Assembly: GCA_016795565.1 (NCBI GenBank)
Contig: JAEUGW010000033.1
Coordinates: forward strand, 1-64,000
Direction of reading: 5' to 3'
DNA length: 64,000 nucleotides
Source of the DNA: Opitutaceae bacterium
GTDB lineage: Bacteria; Verrucomicrobiota; Verrucomicrobiia; Opitutales; Opitutaceae
Within the stretch, counting starts at the first letter, position 1. Each line of letters begins with the position of its first letter. The notes below the pieces were generated by a model. It did not search any database. It was given only the letters and a program-made list of their open reading frames with translations, and was not told the origin of the DNA. The translations under genes were made by a program, and so were the position numbers. This document shows positions 35,943 through 45,710 of the stretch, in pieces.

Positions 35943-36950
35943 ATGAAGGACAAGCTCATCGTCGTTTGCGGGGCCGGTGGATTCATCGGCGGTCACTTGG
36001 TTGCCGACCTGCTCAAGCAGGGGCACACGCGCATCCGCGCCGTGGACCTGAAGCCTCTCGACCGCTGGTATCAGCGTTTTGACGGCGTCGAGAACCTCTC
36101 GCTCGACCTGCAGGAGCTGCCGGCCTGCCGCCAGGCCACCAAGGACGCGTTTTGGGTCTACAATCTGGCCGCGGACATGGGCGGCATGGGCTTCATTGAG
36201 AAGAACAAGGCGCTGTGCATGCTCACGGTGCTCATCAACACCCACCTGCTCAAGGCCGCCCGCGAGCACGGCGTGCAGCGTCTCTTCTACGCCTCCTCCG
36301 CCTGTGTTTACGCGCACGACAAGCAGACCGACCCCAACGTCACCGGCCTGAAGGAGGCCGACGCCTACCCCGCCATGCCCGAGGACGGTTACGGCTGGGA
36401 GAAGCTCTTCTCGGAGCGCATGTGCCGCCACTTCACCGAGGACTTCGGCCTCGTGACCCGCGTCGCCCGCTTCCACAACGTCTACGGCCCGCACGGCACC
36501 TTCGACGGCGGCCGCGAGAAGGCCCCCGCCGCCATCTGCCGCAAGGTCATCGCCGCCCAGATGAGTGGCCGGCACGAGATCGAGATCTGGGGCGACGGCC
36601 ACCAGACGCGCAGCTTCATGTATATCGACGACTGCCTGCACGGCATCCAGGCCATCATGCGCAGCGCCGACATCACCTATCCGATCAACCTCGGCTCCGA
36701 GGAGAAGGTCTCGATTAACCAGCTCGTGGACCTCGTCGAATCCATCGCCGGCATGAAGCTCAAGCGCCACTACAACCTCTCCGCCCCGAAGGGTGTCAAC
36801 GGGCGCAACTCCGAGAACACCATCATCCGGAAAGCGCTCGGCTGGGAGCCCTCCATCCCCCTCCGCACCGGCATGGAAAAAACCTTCGCCTGGATTTATG
36901 ATCAGATGAAGTCCGGGCTCTCCAAGGACTCCGTCGTCAACCAGAGCTGA
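35943..36950 (+). CDS. NAD-dependent sugar epimerase, GDP-mannose 3,5-epimerase-like
   Basis: A 335-residue extended short-chain dehydrogenase. The NAD site is [29 protein letters not shown] and [13 protein letters not shown] follow the GDP-mannose 3,5-epimerase pattern including the conserved Cys, the catalytic pair is YGWEKL, and [19 protein letters not shown] lines the substrate pocket. It should convert a GDP-activated sugar to its C3/C5 epimer. It precedes a methyltransferase and a nucleotide-sugar dehydrogenase, together a likely sugar-nucleotide pathway. Exact substrate is inferred. Confidence 0.82.
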   Translation: MKDKLIVVCGAGGFIGGHLVADLLKQGHTRIRAVDLKPLDRWYQRFDGVENLSLDLQELPACRQATKDAFWVYNLAADMGGMGFIEKNKALCMLTVLINTHLLKAAREHGVQRLFYASSACVYAHDKQTDPNVTGLKEADAYPAMPEDGYGWEKLFSERMCRHFTEDFGLVTRVARFHNVYGPHGTFDGGREKAPAAICRKVIAAQMSGRHEIEIWGDGHQTRSFMYIDDCLHGIQAIMRSADITYPINLGSEEKVSINQLVDLVESIAGMKLKRHYNLSAPKGVNGRNSENTIIRKALGWEPSIPLRTGMEKTFAWIYDQMKSGLSKDSVVNQS

Positions 36951-36955
36951 GCCCC

Positions 36956-37738
36956 ATGACCGCCCCCGCCTCCCTCGACGCCGTCCGCGACTACTGGAAC
37001 CGCCGTCCCTGCAACGTCCGGCACGGCACCGCCCCCATGGGCACCCGGGAATACTTCGACCAGGTCGAGGCCCGGAAATACATGGTCGAGCCCCACATCC
37101 CGGGTTTTTCCGAATTCGAGAAATGGAAGGGCAGGAAAGTCCTCGAGATCGGCTGCGGCCTCGGCACCGCCGCGGTGTCCTTCGCCCGCGCCGGCGCCGA
37201 CTACACCGCCGTCGAGCTCTCTGACGAGTCGCTCAAGCTCGCGAAGCAGCGCTTCGAGGTCTACGGCCTGAAGGGCCGCTTTTTCTCCGGCAACGCCGAG
37301 GAACTGTCCAATGTCGTGCCGGTGGAGACCTACGACCTCGTCTATTCCTTCGGCGTCATTCACCACGCCCCTCATCCGGAGAAAATCGTCGCCGAGGTTC
37401 GCAAGTTCATGGGCCCGCGATCCGAGTTTCGCTTGATGCTTTACGCCAAGAACTCCTGGAAAAATATCCTGATCGAGGCCGGCTTCGACCAGCCCGAGGC
37501 TCAGTCGGGCTGCCCCATCGCCTTCACCTACACCCACGACGAGGTGCGCACCCTGATGCAGGGCTATGATGTGACCGAAATCCGTCAGGAGCACATCTTC
37601 CCCTACGTCATCGAGAAATACGTCAAATACGAATACGAGCTGCAGCCGTGGTTCAAGGCCATGCCACCCGAGATGTTCCGTTCGCTCGAACGCGCCTTGG
37701 GCTGGCACACCCTGATCACCGCCAAGCTCAAGCGCTGA
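36956..37738 (+). CDS. Class I SAM-dependent methyltransferase
   Basis: A 260-residue protein with the SAM motif [29 protein letters not shown] (about residues 61-89) and a post-motif [17 protein letters not shown] (about 128-144). The N-terminus [15 protein letters not shown] is a known start for methyltransferases in surface-glycan loci. It lies 5 nt after the epimerase and 11 nt before the dehydrogenase, so it may methylate the sugar these enzymes make. Confidence 0.85.
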   Translation: MTAPASLDAVRDYWNRRPCNVRHGTAPMGTREYFDQVEARKYMVEPHIPGFSEFEKWKGRKVLEIGCGLGTAAVSFARAGADYTAVELSDESLKLAKQRFEVYGLKGRFFSGNAEELSNVVPVETYDLVYSFGVIHHAPHPEKIVAEVRKFMGPRSEFRLMLYAKNSWKNILIEAGFDQPEAQSGCPIAFTYTHDEVRTLMQGYDVTEIRQEHIFPYVIEKYVKYEYELQPWFKAMPPEMFRSLERALGWHTLITAKLKR

Positions 37739-37749
37739 CCCGTTCCGTC

Positions 37750-39114
37750 ATGATCCAGAACGTCTCCGTCATCGGTCTCGGCAAACTCGGCGGCAGCATG
37801 GCCGCCGGCATGGCCTCGCGCGGCCTTCATGTCATCGGCGTGGACGTCAACCGTCACGCGGTCGACGCCGTCAACGCCGGCCAGGCGCCGGTCCAGGAGA
37901 CCGGCCTCGGCGAGATGATCGCCGCCAACCGTGAACGAATCCGCGCCACCCTGAGCACCGAGGAGGCTGTGCTCGGTTCCGATATCAGCTTCGTCATCGT
38001 GCCCACCCCGAGCGACGAGCGCGGCGCCTTCACCCTCCAATACGCCAAGTTCGCCTTCAAGTCCCTCGGCCAGGCGCTGAAGAAAAAAAATGGCTACCAC
38101 GTCATCGTGCTGACCAGCACCGTGCTGCCCGGCGCCACCCGCCACGGCCTCCTCCCCATCCTCGAGCAGGAGTCCGGCAAGAAGTGCGGTCCCGACTTCG
38201 GCCTCTGCTACAACCCCGAGTTTATCGCCCTCGGCTCCGTCATCCGCGACTTCCTCAATCCCGACTTCTACCTCCTCGGCCAGTTCGACCAGCGCTCCGG
38301 CGACCTGCTCGAGCAGGTCCACCACCGCGTTTCCCAGAACAACGCGCCGGTAAAGCGCATGAGCCTGGAGAATGCCGAGCTCGCGAAGATCGCCGTCAAC
38401 AGCTACGTGACGATGAAGATCTCCTTCGCCAACATGCTCGCCGACTTCTGCGAGCACCTGCCCGGCGGCGATGTGGACGTGGTGTCCGACGCCCTCGGGA
38501 TGGACAAGCGCATCGGCCGCAAATACCTCACCGGCGGCTTCGGCTTCGGCGGCCCCTGCTTCCCGCGCGACAACGTCGCCCTCAACTTCATGGGCATGTC
38601 GCTTGACGTGGACAGCCGCCTCCTCGCAGTCAACGACGACTACAACCGCAACCTCTCCAAGCACTACGTCGAGAAGCTCCAGCCCCACCTGCCGAAGGGC
38701 GCCAACGTCGCCGTGCTCGGCCTTGCCTACAAGCCCCTCTCCCACGTCATCGAGGAATCCCCCGGCATCTACCTCTGCCGCGCCCTCTCCGAGGCCGGCT
38801 ACCGCGTGATCGGCCATGACAACCTCGCCGCGCCCCATGCCGAACAGGCCTTGAAGATGAGCGCCCTCGTCACCGACTCGCTGGACGATGCGATCAAGGA
38901 CGCCGACGTCGTGCTCGTCACCACCACCGACAAGAGCTACACGGGCCTCACCGCCGCCACGCTGCTGCGCGGACGGCCGCAAGTGACCGTGGTCGACTTC
39001 TGGCGCTGCCTCAAGCACCTCGCCGCCGATCCGCGCATCCGCTACGTCCCGGTCGGGCTCTGCCGCAATGAGCAGAGGGCCTCCGCCTCACTGAAACCCC
39101 TGTGGGCCGAATGA
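37750..39114 (+). CDS. Nucleotide-sugar dehydrogenase (UDP-glucose/GDP-mannose type)
   Basis: A 454-residue enzyme with the N-terminal NAD motif IGLGKLGGSMAAGMASRG, the central Lys/Asn segment NAELAKIAVNSYVTMKISFAN, the catalytic Cys in GGFGFGGPCFPRDN, and a C-terminal domain with LGLAYKP and ESPGIYLCRAL. It oxidises a sugar C6 alcohol to a uronic acid. The motif GGPCFPRD differs slightly from the common GGSCFPKD but keeps the catalytic Cys. It overlaps the downstream gene by 4 nt. Confidence 0.9.
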   Translation: MIQNVSVIGLGKLGGSMAAGMASRGLHVIGVDVNRHAVDAVNAGQAPVQETGLGEMIAANRERIRATLSTEEAVLGSDISFVIVPTPSDERGAFTLQYAKFAFKSLGQALKKKNGYHVIVLTSTVLPGATRHGLLPILEQESGKKCGPDFGLCYNPEFIALGSVIRDFLNPDFYLLGQFDQRSGDLLEQVHHRVSQNNAPVKRMSLENAELAKIAVNSYVTMKISFANMLADFCEHLPGGDVDVVSDALGMDKRIGRKYLTGGFGFGGPCFPRDNVALNFMGMSLDVDSRLLAVNDDYNRNLSKHYVEKLQPHLPKGANVAVLGLAYKPLSHVIEESPGIYLCRALSEAGYRVIGHDNLAAPHAEQALKMSALVTDSLDDAIKDADVVLVTTTDKSYTGLTAATLLRGRPQVTVVDFWRCLKHLAADPRIRYVPVGLCRNEQRASASLKPLWAE

Positions 39115-40778
39115 CCAAGCCCTCGTCCCTACCGCCCCCCTATCTCTCCCTTGTCACCGCCTCGCGCAACGACGATCACGGCGGCGACCCGCTCCGGCGC
39201 ACCCAGATCTTCGTCAACTCCTTTGCCCGGCAGTGCGAGAAACACCGGATCCCGGCCGAGCTGATCCTGGTTGACTGGAATCCCGTCGCCGGCCGTCCCG
39301 GCCTCGCCTCCGTCCTCCAGCTGCCAGCGGGCTCCACCTGCTGCACGGCCCGCGTCATCACCGTCCCGCCCGGGCTGCACGCGCGCGTCAAGTATGCCGA
39401 GAAGCTCCCGTTCTTCCAGATGATCGCCAAGAACGCCGGCATCCGCCGCGCGCGCGGCCGCTTCATCCTGGCGACCAACATCGACATCATCTTCTCGGAC
39501 GAGCTCATGGCCTATATCGGGTGCCAGCAGCTCGACCCGACCAAGCAATACCGCGTTGACCGCTACGACATCCGGGCCGGTCTCTCGGAAAACCTCTCGC
39601 TCGAGGAGACCATCGCCTACGCCTGGGCCAATCCCATCCGCCAGAACAAACGCTTCGGCCCGCCCGCGCTGGTGGAGCATCTCTATGGCGCGGATCCGAT
39701 CCGGAAATCCTGCACGCCCGATCCCGCCGTCTGCCAACGCATCGGCGGCATCCGGCTCCGGCAGGAGGTCGGGGCGAACGGCATCGAGCTGGAGCACTCC
39801 GCCACCATCGAGCACATGCACACCAACGCCTGCGGCGATTTCACCCTCATGGCCCGCGAGGCCTGGGCCGCCATCCGCGGCTATCCTGAGTTCGAGGCCT
39901 TTTCGATGAACATCGATAGCATGGGGCTCGCCGCCGCCCATTACGCGGGCTACCAGGAAATCTCCCTGCTGCCGCCCTGCGTGTGTTTTCACATCGAGCA
40001 CAGCCTCGGCTCCGGCTGGACCCCCGAGGGCGAAAAGAAGCTCTTCAACCGCCTCCGCGAGCAAAACATCCTAAACCCCGAGTGGCCCGTGCTCCTCCCC
40101 CTCGTGGACGAGATGCGCCGCACGCGCCGAGCCCTGGAGTTCAACCATGCCGGCTGGGGCTACGCCGACCTCGATCTCCCGGAGGAGCCGCTGGGGCAGC
40201 CCGGCCCCGCCGCCGCACCTGCCCACGCCGCCTTCGCCCAGCACCCCGGCTCCGCCATCAACCCCGCCTACGACCTCGATCGCCTCACCCTGGCGCACGA
40301 ACGCCGCCTCGCCGCCACCGGTTCGGTGGCCGACAATGGCGAAACCCGCGAGATCGTGCAGCTCTTCCTCCCCCACGCGGACGGTGCCTACTCCGAGGCG
40401 TCCTCCCTCGTCTTCATGGGCAGCCTGCGCGACATGCGCACGGTCGTCTTCAAGCTGGATCAGCTCAGTTACCAGCATCCGCTGCGCCTCGATCCCGTCG
40501 CCCGGCTCGGCGTGCTGGAAATCGCCGGCATCACTTTGCTCGACATCGGCACCGGCCGGGTGCTGCGACGCTACACGGGGGCGGATGTGTCCTCCCTCGG
40601 CCTGGGCGGCACGGCCCGGCTCTTCCAGTCGGATCAGCCTCTGCCCGGCGGCCGATCGGATCAGTCCATCTACCTGCTCAGCACCGGCGACGATCCGCAG
40701 CTCTTCCTCCCCCCCCTGTCCGAGGCACCCACCGGCCCGCTGCTCTTCCTGGTGGAGCAACGCTTCCTCGCCCAGTGA
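39111..40778 (+). CDS. GT-A-like glycosyltransferase with C-terminal beta domain
   Basis: A 555-residue protein. Its N-terminal part (about 10-300) opens PYLSLVTASRNDDHGGD and contains ILATNIDIIFSDELM (about 122-136), in which NID occupies the place of a GT-A DxD. It then has EHMHTNACGDFTLMAREAW, usual in sugar-transfer enzymes that act on an acceptor. The C-terminal part (about 420-555; IVQLFLPHADGAYSE, RTVVFKLDQ) is beta-rich and may bind sugar. I do not recognise a named family; a glycosyltransferase is inferred from fold-like motifs and context. Confidence 0.6.
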   Translation: MTKPSSLPPPYLSLVTASRNDDHGGDPLRRTQIFVNSFARQCEKHRIPAELILVDWNPVAGRPGLASVLQLPAGSTCCTARVITVPPGLHARVKYAEKLPFFQMIAKNAGIRRARGRFILATNIDIIFSDELMAYIGCQQLDPTKQYRVDRYDIRAGLSENLSLEETIAYAWANPIRQNKRFGPPALVEHLYGADPIRKSCTPDPAVCQRIGGIRLRQEVGANGIELEHSATIEHMHTNACGDFTLMAREAWAAIRGYPEFEAFSMNIDSMGLAAAHYAGYQEISLLPPCVCFHIEHSLGSGWTPEGEKKLFNRLREQNILNPEWPVLLPLVDEMRRTRRALEFNHAGWGYADLDLPEEPLGQPGPAAAPAHAAFAQHPGSAINPAYDLDRLTLAHERRLAATGSVADNGETREIVQLFLPHADGAYSEASSLVFMGSLRDMRTVVFKLDQLSYQHPLRLDPVARLGVLEIAGITLLDIGTGRVLRRYTGADVSSLGLGGTARLFQSDQPLPGGRSDQSIYLLSTGDDPQLFLPPLSEAPTGPLLFLVEQRFLAQ

Positions 40779-40883
40779 CTGACGGCGCGCTGGCGAAAGC
40801 CCGTCGCTCCCCGTCGCGGCGGAGACCCTTGCCAAGTCCGCCGCCTTGCTGCCAGCCTCACTTGGCCTGCCACCTCGCCGCCG

Positions 40884-42302
40884 ATGACCGCCCTGCCTGA
40901 AATCACCCGCCAGCATCTTGCCCGCACCCGGGATTTCTATGAGGAGGCGCCGACCACCCCGAAATGGGGCGGGCTTTTCTACCGCCGGCAACTCGCGCAC
41001 TACTACAACCTGCTTATCCCGCCGGAGGCCAGCGTGCTCGAGATCGGCTGCGGCTCCGGCGAGCTCCTGGCCCGCCTCCGCGCGCGCCACAAGGTCGGCG
41101 TCGATCTCTCCCCCCGCCAGCTCGCCGCCGCCCGGGCCCGCGTGCCCGGCGCGGAGTTTCACGAGCAGTCGGGCGAGGCCCTTGCCCTCGACGGCCGGTT
41201 CGACTGCATCATCATCTCCGACACGCTGAATTTCGCCGCCGACGTGCAGCGCCTTTTCGAGCAACTGCACCGCGTGGCGCACCCCGGCACGCGCCTGTTC
41301 CTCAATTTCCACAACTCGCTCTGGCGACCCATCCTCACCCTCGCCACCTGGCTCGGCCTGAAGGACCGCCAGATGCAAAACAGCTGGCTCGCCGCCTCCG
41401 ACGTCCGCAACCTCCTTCAACTCGGCGGCTGGACGACCATCACCCAGGAGGGCCGCCTGCTGCTGCCCGTGGACCTCTTCGGCCTCGAAGCCCTGGCCAA
41501 CCGCTGGCTGTCCCCGCTGCTGCAGTGGTTCTGTCTCACCGTCTTCCTCTCCGCCCGGCCCCTCCGGCCCGCGTCCGCCCGGCCGCCCACCGTCTCCGTC
41601 ATCATCCCCGCCCGCAACGAGGCGGGCAACATCGCCGCCGCCGTCGCCCGCACCCCCGACATGGGCGGCGGCACGGAGCTGATCTTCGTCGAGGGACACT
41701 CCCGCGACGACACCTGGGAACAGATCCAGCGCGTGCAGCGCGAGAATCCCGGGCGCGCGATCAAGATCATGCAACAGACCGGCAAGGGCAAGGGCGACGC
41801 CGTGCGGATGGGCTTCGCCGCCGCCTCCGGCGATATCCTCATGATCCTCGACGCCGACCTCACCATGCCGCCCGAGGATCTGCCGAAATTCTACGAGGTG
41901 CTCGCCCGCGGCCGCGGCGAATTCGCCAACGGCGTGCGCCTCGTCTATCCCATGGATGACAAGGCCATGCAGTTCCTGAACCTCTGCGCCAACAAGGCCT
42001 TCGGCCTGATCTTTAGCTGGCTCCTCGGCCAGCCGGTGAAGGACACCCTCTGCGGCACGAAGGTCCTCCGCCGCGCCCACTACGAGCGGATCGCCGCCAA
42101 CCGTGCCTACTTCGGCGACTTCGACCCCTTCGGCGACTTCGACCTGCTCTTCGGCGCCGCCAAGCTCAACCTGCAGATCGTGGACGTGCCCATCCGCTAC
42201 AAGGAGCGCACCTATGGCGAAACCAACATCCAGCGCTGGAAGCACGGCTGGCTCCTGCTCCGCATGGTGCTGTTCGCCGCCCGCAAGCTGAAGTTCGTCT
42301 GA
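40884..42302 (+). CDS. Fused methyltransferase and family 2 glycosyltransferase
   Basis: A 472-residue bifunctional protein. The N-terminal class I methyltransferase (about residues 1-210) has VLEIGCGSGELLARLRARHKVGVDLS and IIISDTLNFAADV. The C-terminal GT2 domain (about 230-465) has VSVIIPARNEAGNIAAAV, the LDADLTMPPEDL metal motif, and a dolichol-phosphate-mannose-synthase-like end, RYKERTYGETNIQRWKHG. The GT2 part resembles polyprenyl-phosphate glycosyltransferases, so it may make a lipid-linked sugar donor, perhaps used by the GT39-like enzyme at 45711-47825. A 105-bp gap precedes it. Confidence 0.82.
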   Translation: MTALPEITRQHLARTRDFYEEAPTTPKWGGLFYRRQLAHYYNLLIPPEASVLEIGCGSGELLARLRARHKVGVDLSPRQLAAARARVPGAEFHEQSGEALALDGRFDCIIISDTLNFAADVQRLFEQLHRVAHPGTRLFLNFHNSLWRPILTLATWLGLKDRQMQNSWLAASDVRNLLQLGGWTTITQEGRLLLPVDLFGLEALANRWLSPLLQWFCLTVFLSARPLRPASARPPTVSVIIPARNEAGNIAAAVARTPDMGGGTELIFVEGHSRDDTWEQIQRVQRENPGRAIKIMQQTGKGKGDAVRMGFAAASGDILMILDADLTMPPEDLPKFYEVLARGRGEFANGVRLVYPMDDKAMQFLNLCANKAFGLIFSWLLGQPVKDTLCGTKVLRRAHYERIAANRAYFGDFDPFGDFDLLFGAAKLNLQIVDVPIRYKERTYGETNIQRWKHGWLLLRMVLFAARKLKFV

Positions 42303-42363
42303 AGCCGCGGGCGGGAGTATAGGCTTCACAGCTTCCGGCCGCGCTGGTTGAGTGCGGCCTGTG

Positions 42364-42912
42364 ATGCAGTCCGACCCTCCGGCCGATCCAACCCATCTCC
42401 TGCGCCAGCAGCTCATTCTCGCGCAGGTTCGCCTCATGGAATTGGAGGACACCCGCGACGAGTTGGTCCCGCGGCTCGCCGAGTCGGAACAGCTCCTCGC
42501 CGAAGCCCAGACTCTGGCCGACCGGAAGGCCGACGAGACTGCGCACCTCGGACGCGTCCTCGCCGACCTGCAGGCGCAAGCCAGCCACCTGCGCCATGTG
42601 CAGCATGAGACCCATCTCGCCCTGGAGGAAGCCCGTGCCCGGCTCGCCGCACTGCAGCAGGAGCTGGACGGCACCCGGCTCGCCCTCGAGACCGGCCGCC
42701 AGGTGCAAGCCGCCCAGCAACTCAAGCTCGCGCAAGCCGACCAGGCGTTGCTCGCCCTGCGTGAGGAACTCCACCAGGCGCACGCCACCGCCGCCCAGCA
42801 CGCCCGGCGCATCGGTGAACTGGATCATGAGCGCGCGGCGATGAAGGCTTCCCGCAGCTGGCGCTGGACGGCCTGGCTGCGCGCCGTGGAGCGCAAGTTC
42901 GGCGGCTCCTGA
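42364..42912 (+). CDS. Coiled-coil protein of the polysaccharide locus
   Basis: A 182-residue, almost wholly alpha-helical protein with heptad-like repeats of Leu and Ala from about residue 12 to 155. It ends MKASRSWRWTAWLRAVERKFGGS; an SxSWRxTxxLR ending is common after coiled coils in glycan-locus proteins. It has no catalytic domain. It is 2 nt upstream of a glycosyltransferase gene. A scaffold or chain-length ruler is possible, by analogy with coiled coils in ABC-dependent O-antigen systems; this is inference. Confidence 0.65.
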   Translation: MQSDPPADPTHLLRQQLILAQVRLMELEDTRDELVPRLAESEQLLAEAQTLADRKADETAHLGRVLADLQAQASHLRHVQHETHLALEEARARLAALQQELDGTRLALETGRQVQAAQQLKLAQADQALLALREELHQAHATAAQHARRIGELDHERAAMKASRSWRWTAWLRAVERKFGGS

Positions 42913-42914
42913 TC

Positions 42915-44819
42915 ATGGCGCACCCGCCCGTCATCACCGGCGAGATCGAGGGCCCCCGCCCGCTCCGCGCCCCCGGCGGCCGGGTTGTCCTCACCGGCTG
43001 GTGCCTGTGCGATGGCACCCGGCCGGCCGGGATTCGCCTGGTCACTCCCGTCGGCACCTTGGTGGCGATCACCGGCCTGCCCCGCGATGATACCGGATCC
43101 CGGTCCGACAGCGGCTTCCGCGTGGAGGGCATGCTTCCTGCCGGCGTCCATCTCGCGCGCCTGGAAGTGCAGTCCCCCGACGGCGACTGGCTGTCCTTCC
43201 GCAGCCATGCGCTCGCGGTCGAGGCGGAGCCCTTCCAAGCCAAGGTCGAGGCGGTGGAGGAAGGAACACCCCTCGCCCGCCGCCAGCATGTCGCCGGCTG
43301 GGCCCTCCATCCCGGCGGCGAGGTCGCGGAGCTCTCCATCCGCTATGCCCATCAGGAAATCGCTTGCACCTTGGGGCTGCCGCGGACGGACGTGCCCCGA
43401 CGCTTCCCCCATCACGCCCAGGCCGCGCGTTGCGGCTTTCAAAGCCAGGACATTCTCGGTGCCGGCACCGGCCCGCTGCGGGTCAAGGCCCGGCTGCGGG
43501 ACGGCCGCACCTGCGTCAGCCGCACGCCGGTTCGCATCGCCGTGCCGACCGATCCCAACCATCCCCCGGGTTTCAGTTTCACCGACGCGCCGGCCCGGCT
43601 TCCACGCCTGAAGCTGCCGGTGTCACCTGCGGCAACTCCGGCGACGACACCGCTGAACATCCTCTTCGTCCTGCCCGGCAGCTTCGCCGCCAACCATGCG
43701 CTGCACGTCGCCGCCCTCGCCAATGAGCTGTGCGCCCACGGCCACGATTGCGCCGTGGCCGTGGCCCACGACCCCGACACCATGTCGCACCTCGATGCCC
43801 CCCGCTTTCGCGGCCTCACCCACGACGAAGCCGTGCGGGGCCGGGCTTTCCGCAATGGCCGCGAAGCCGACCTCATCCACGCCTGGACCACGCGCGAGAT
43901 CGTCCGGCGGCTGGTGCGGCAGCTGCTCGACCGGTTCCCGGCGCGCGTCTGCGTTCACCTGGAGGACAACGAGTCCCTGCTGCTCGCCCAGTCGCTCCAC
44001 CGCTCCGTCGAGGAACTCGCAGCGCTGCCGGACGGCGAGCTGGACGCGCTCGTCCCGCCGGCATTGTCCCATCCCCGGCGCAGCATGGAATTCCTGCGGG
44101 CGGCCGACGGCGTGACCGTGATCGTGGATCGCCTGCGCGAGTTTGTCCCCGCCGGCCGGCCGTGCCACCTTCTCTGGCCGGCGGCCGATGCGCGGCATTT
44201 CGGGCCTTTGCCGCTGCCGGCGGATTTCCGCCGGCTCCTCGACCCGACCGCCGATACCACCGTGCTCTTCTATCACGGCAACATCCACCCCGCCAACGCC
44301 GCCGAGATGCGCGAACTCTACGCCGCCGTGCTGCGCCTCAACGAATCGGGCCACCCCACGACGCTGATTCGCACCGGTCTCGACAGCGTGGACGGACTGG
44401 GTGCCCTCGCCGACCGCGTGCGGCCGCACGTCCTCGCGCTCGGTCAGGTGCTGCACCACCGGCACCTGCCCGCGCTGATGTCCCTCGCCGACATTTTTGT
44501 GCAGCCCGGCTGGCCCGATGCCTTCAACCGCTACCGCTTCCCCTCCAAGCTGCCCGAGTTCTTCGCATTGGGCCGGCCGGTGGTGCTGCCCCGCGTCAAC
44601 CTAGGCGAGCAGCTCCGGCACGGCCTCGACGCCTACGTGCTCGAGCGGGCCGATGCCGCCGGCATCACGGCGGCGGTTGTGGAGTTGCGGCGCGACCGCG
44701 CCCTGGCGGCGCGGCTCGCCGCCGGCGCGCTCGCCTTCGCCCGCGCACACTTCTCCTGGCGGCGCAGCGCAGAGGAGCTTGCCAATTTCTACGCCACGCT
44801 GGCAGCGTCACACCCCTGA
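42915..44819 (+). CDS. Modular glycosyltransferase with two N-terminal beta modules
   Basis: A 634-residue protein. Two beta-rich modules (about residues 1-95 and 110-200; LTGWCLCDGTRPAGIRLV..GLPRDD and VAGWALHPGGEVAELSIR..GLPRTD) are followed by a GT-B/GT4-like domain (about 245-630) with NILFVLPGSFAANHALHVAALANEL at its start and SKLPEFFALGRPVVLPRVNLGEQL near its end. The modules are shared with five other proteins in this locus. The catalytic domain lacks the HNLNxEGAP signature of the later paralogues, so it is a more distant member. It overlaps the epimerase gene by one base. Confidence 0.75.
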   Translation: MAHPPVITGEIEGPRPLRAPGGRVVLTGWCLCDGTRPAGIRLVTPVGTLVAITGLPRDDTGSRSDSGFRVEGMLPAGVHLARLEVQSPDGDWLSFRSHALAVEAEPFQAKVEAVEEGTPLARRQHVAGWALHPGGEVAELSIRYAHQEIACTLGLPRTDVPRRFPHHAQAARCGFQSQDILGAGTGPLRVKARLRDGRTCVSRTPVRIAVPTDPNHPPGFSFTDAPARLPRLKLPVSPAATPATTPLNILFVLPGSFAANHALHVAALANELCAHGHDCAVAVAHDPDTMSHLDAPRFRGLTHDEAVRGRAFRNGREADLIHAWTTREIVRRLVRQLLDRFPARVCVHLEDNESLLLAQSLHRSVEELAALPDGELDALVPPALSHPRRSMEFLRAADGVTVIVDRLREFVPAGRPCHLLWPAADARHFGPLPLPADFRRLLDPTADTTVLFYHGNIHPANAAEMRELYAAVLRLNESGHPTTLIRTGLDSVDGLGALADRVRPHVLALGQVLHHRHLPALMSLADIFVQPGWPDAFNRYRFPSKLPEFFALGRPVVLPRVNLGEQLRHGLDAYVLERADAAGITAAVVELRRDRALAARLAAGALAFARAHFSWRRSAEELANFYATLAASHP

Positions 44820-45706
44820 TGCCGCAACGCATTCTGATCACCGGGGGCCGCGGTCGCATCGCCTCCCTCCTCGCCAACCACTTCGCCCGCCAGGGCGTCG
44901 CGGTGGAGTCCTTCTCGCGCACGCCCTCGGAAGGTTTGCGCGACTATGCCGCGCTCCTCCGGCCCGGGGAGCCGCCGGCCGCGGCGCTCCTGCACCTCGC
45001 CTGGAGCACGCTGCCCGCCCAGGCCGAGTTGCTGGGCGCGCAGGCCCAAGACGATGACCTCGCCCTGCTGGATCGCCTGCTCGATGCGCTGGCCGCCTGC
45101 CCGCCCGGCCAGCGTCCCCGGCTGTTTTTCTTTTCCTCAGGCGGCGCGATCTATGGCAACGCCCCCGGCCGGCCCAGCCGCGAGGATGATCCCTGCCAGC
45201 CCATCGGCGCCTACGGCCGCGCCAAGCTGGCGGCCGAGCGCCGGCTCGTCGAACGGGCCGAGAGAGACGGCCTGCCTGCCGCCATCCTGCGCATCTCGAA
45301 TCCTTACGGCTACATCCTGCCAGCCGGACGGCAGCAGGGCCTCATCCCCCACGCCATCCGCTGCGCCCGCTCCGGCCAGCCGCTCGCACTCTGGGGCGAC
45401 GGCTCCGCGCGCAAGGATTTTCTGCACAGCGAGGACTTCCTGCGCGCCATCACCCTGGCCATCGCCCGGGGCATCGACGGCACCTACAACCTCTGTCGGG
45501 GTGAATCCCATGCCGTTGCCGAGGTGCTCGCGCTCATCGAGCAGGTCACCGGCCGGCGCCTCTCCATCGCCCCGGCGCCGGCCCCGGCCTGGGACGTGCA
45601 TGACAGCCGGCTGGATGGCGCCAAGTTCACCGCCGCCACCGGCTGGACGCCGACCGTGTCACTCGCGGAAGGCATCCGCCGCTCCGTGGCGGAAACCGCC
45701 GGCTGA
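44819..45706 (+). CDS. NAD-dependent epimerase/dehydratase
   Basis: A 295-residue extended SDR protein. The start MPQRILITGGRGRIASLLANH is a GxxGxxA-type NAD site, the SSGGAIYG strand and YGRAKLAAER supply the catalytic Ser/Tyr/Lys, and ISNPYG and GDGSARKDFLHSEDF follow the sugar-nucleotide epimerase pattern. The TGA of the previous gene and this ATG share a base. Substrate is probably a nucleotide sugar for the local glycan. It is convergent with the GT39-like gene, with 4 nt between them. Confidence 0.85.
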   Translation: MPQRILITGGRGRIASLLANHFARQGVAVESFSRTPSEGLRDYAALLRPGEPPAAALLHLAWSTLPAQAELLGAQAQDDDLALLDRLLDALAACPPGQRPRLFFFSSGGAIYGNAPGRPSREDDPCQPIGAYGRAKLAAERRLVERAERDGLPAAILRISNPYGYILPAGRQQGLIPHAIRCARSGQPLALWGDGSARKDFLHSEDFLRAITLAIARGIDGTYNLCRGESHAVAEVLALIEQVTGRRLSIAPAPAPAWDVHDSRLDGAKFTAATGWTPTVSLAEGIRRSVAETAG

Positions 45707-45710
45707 TCCC

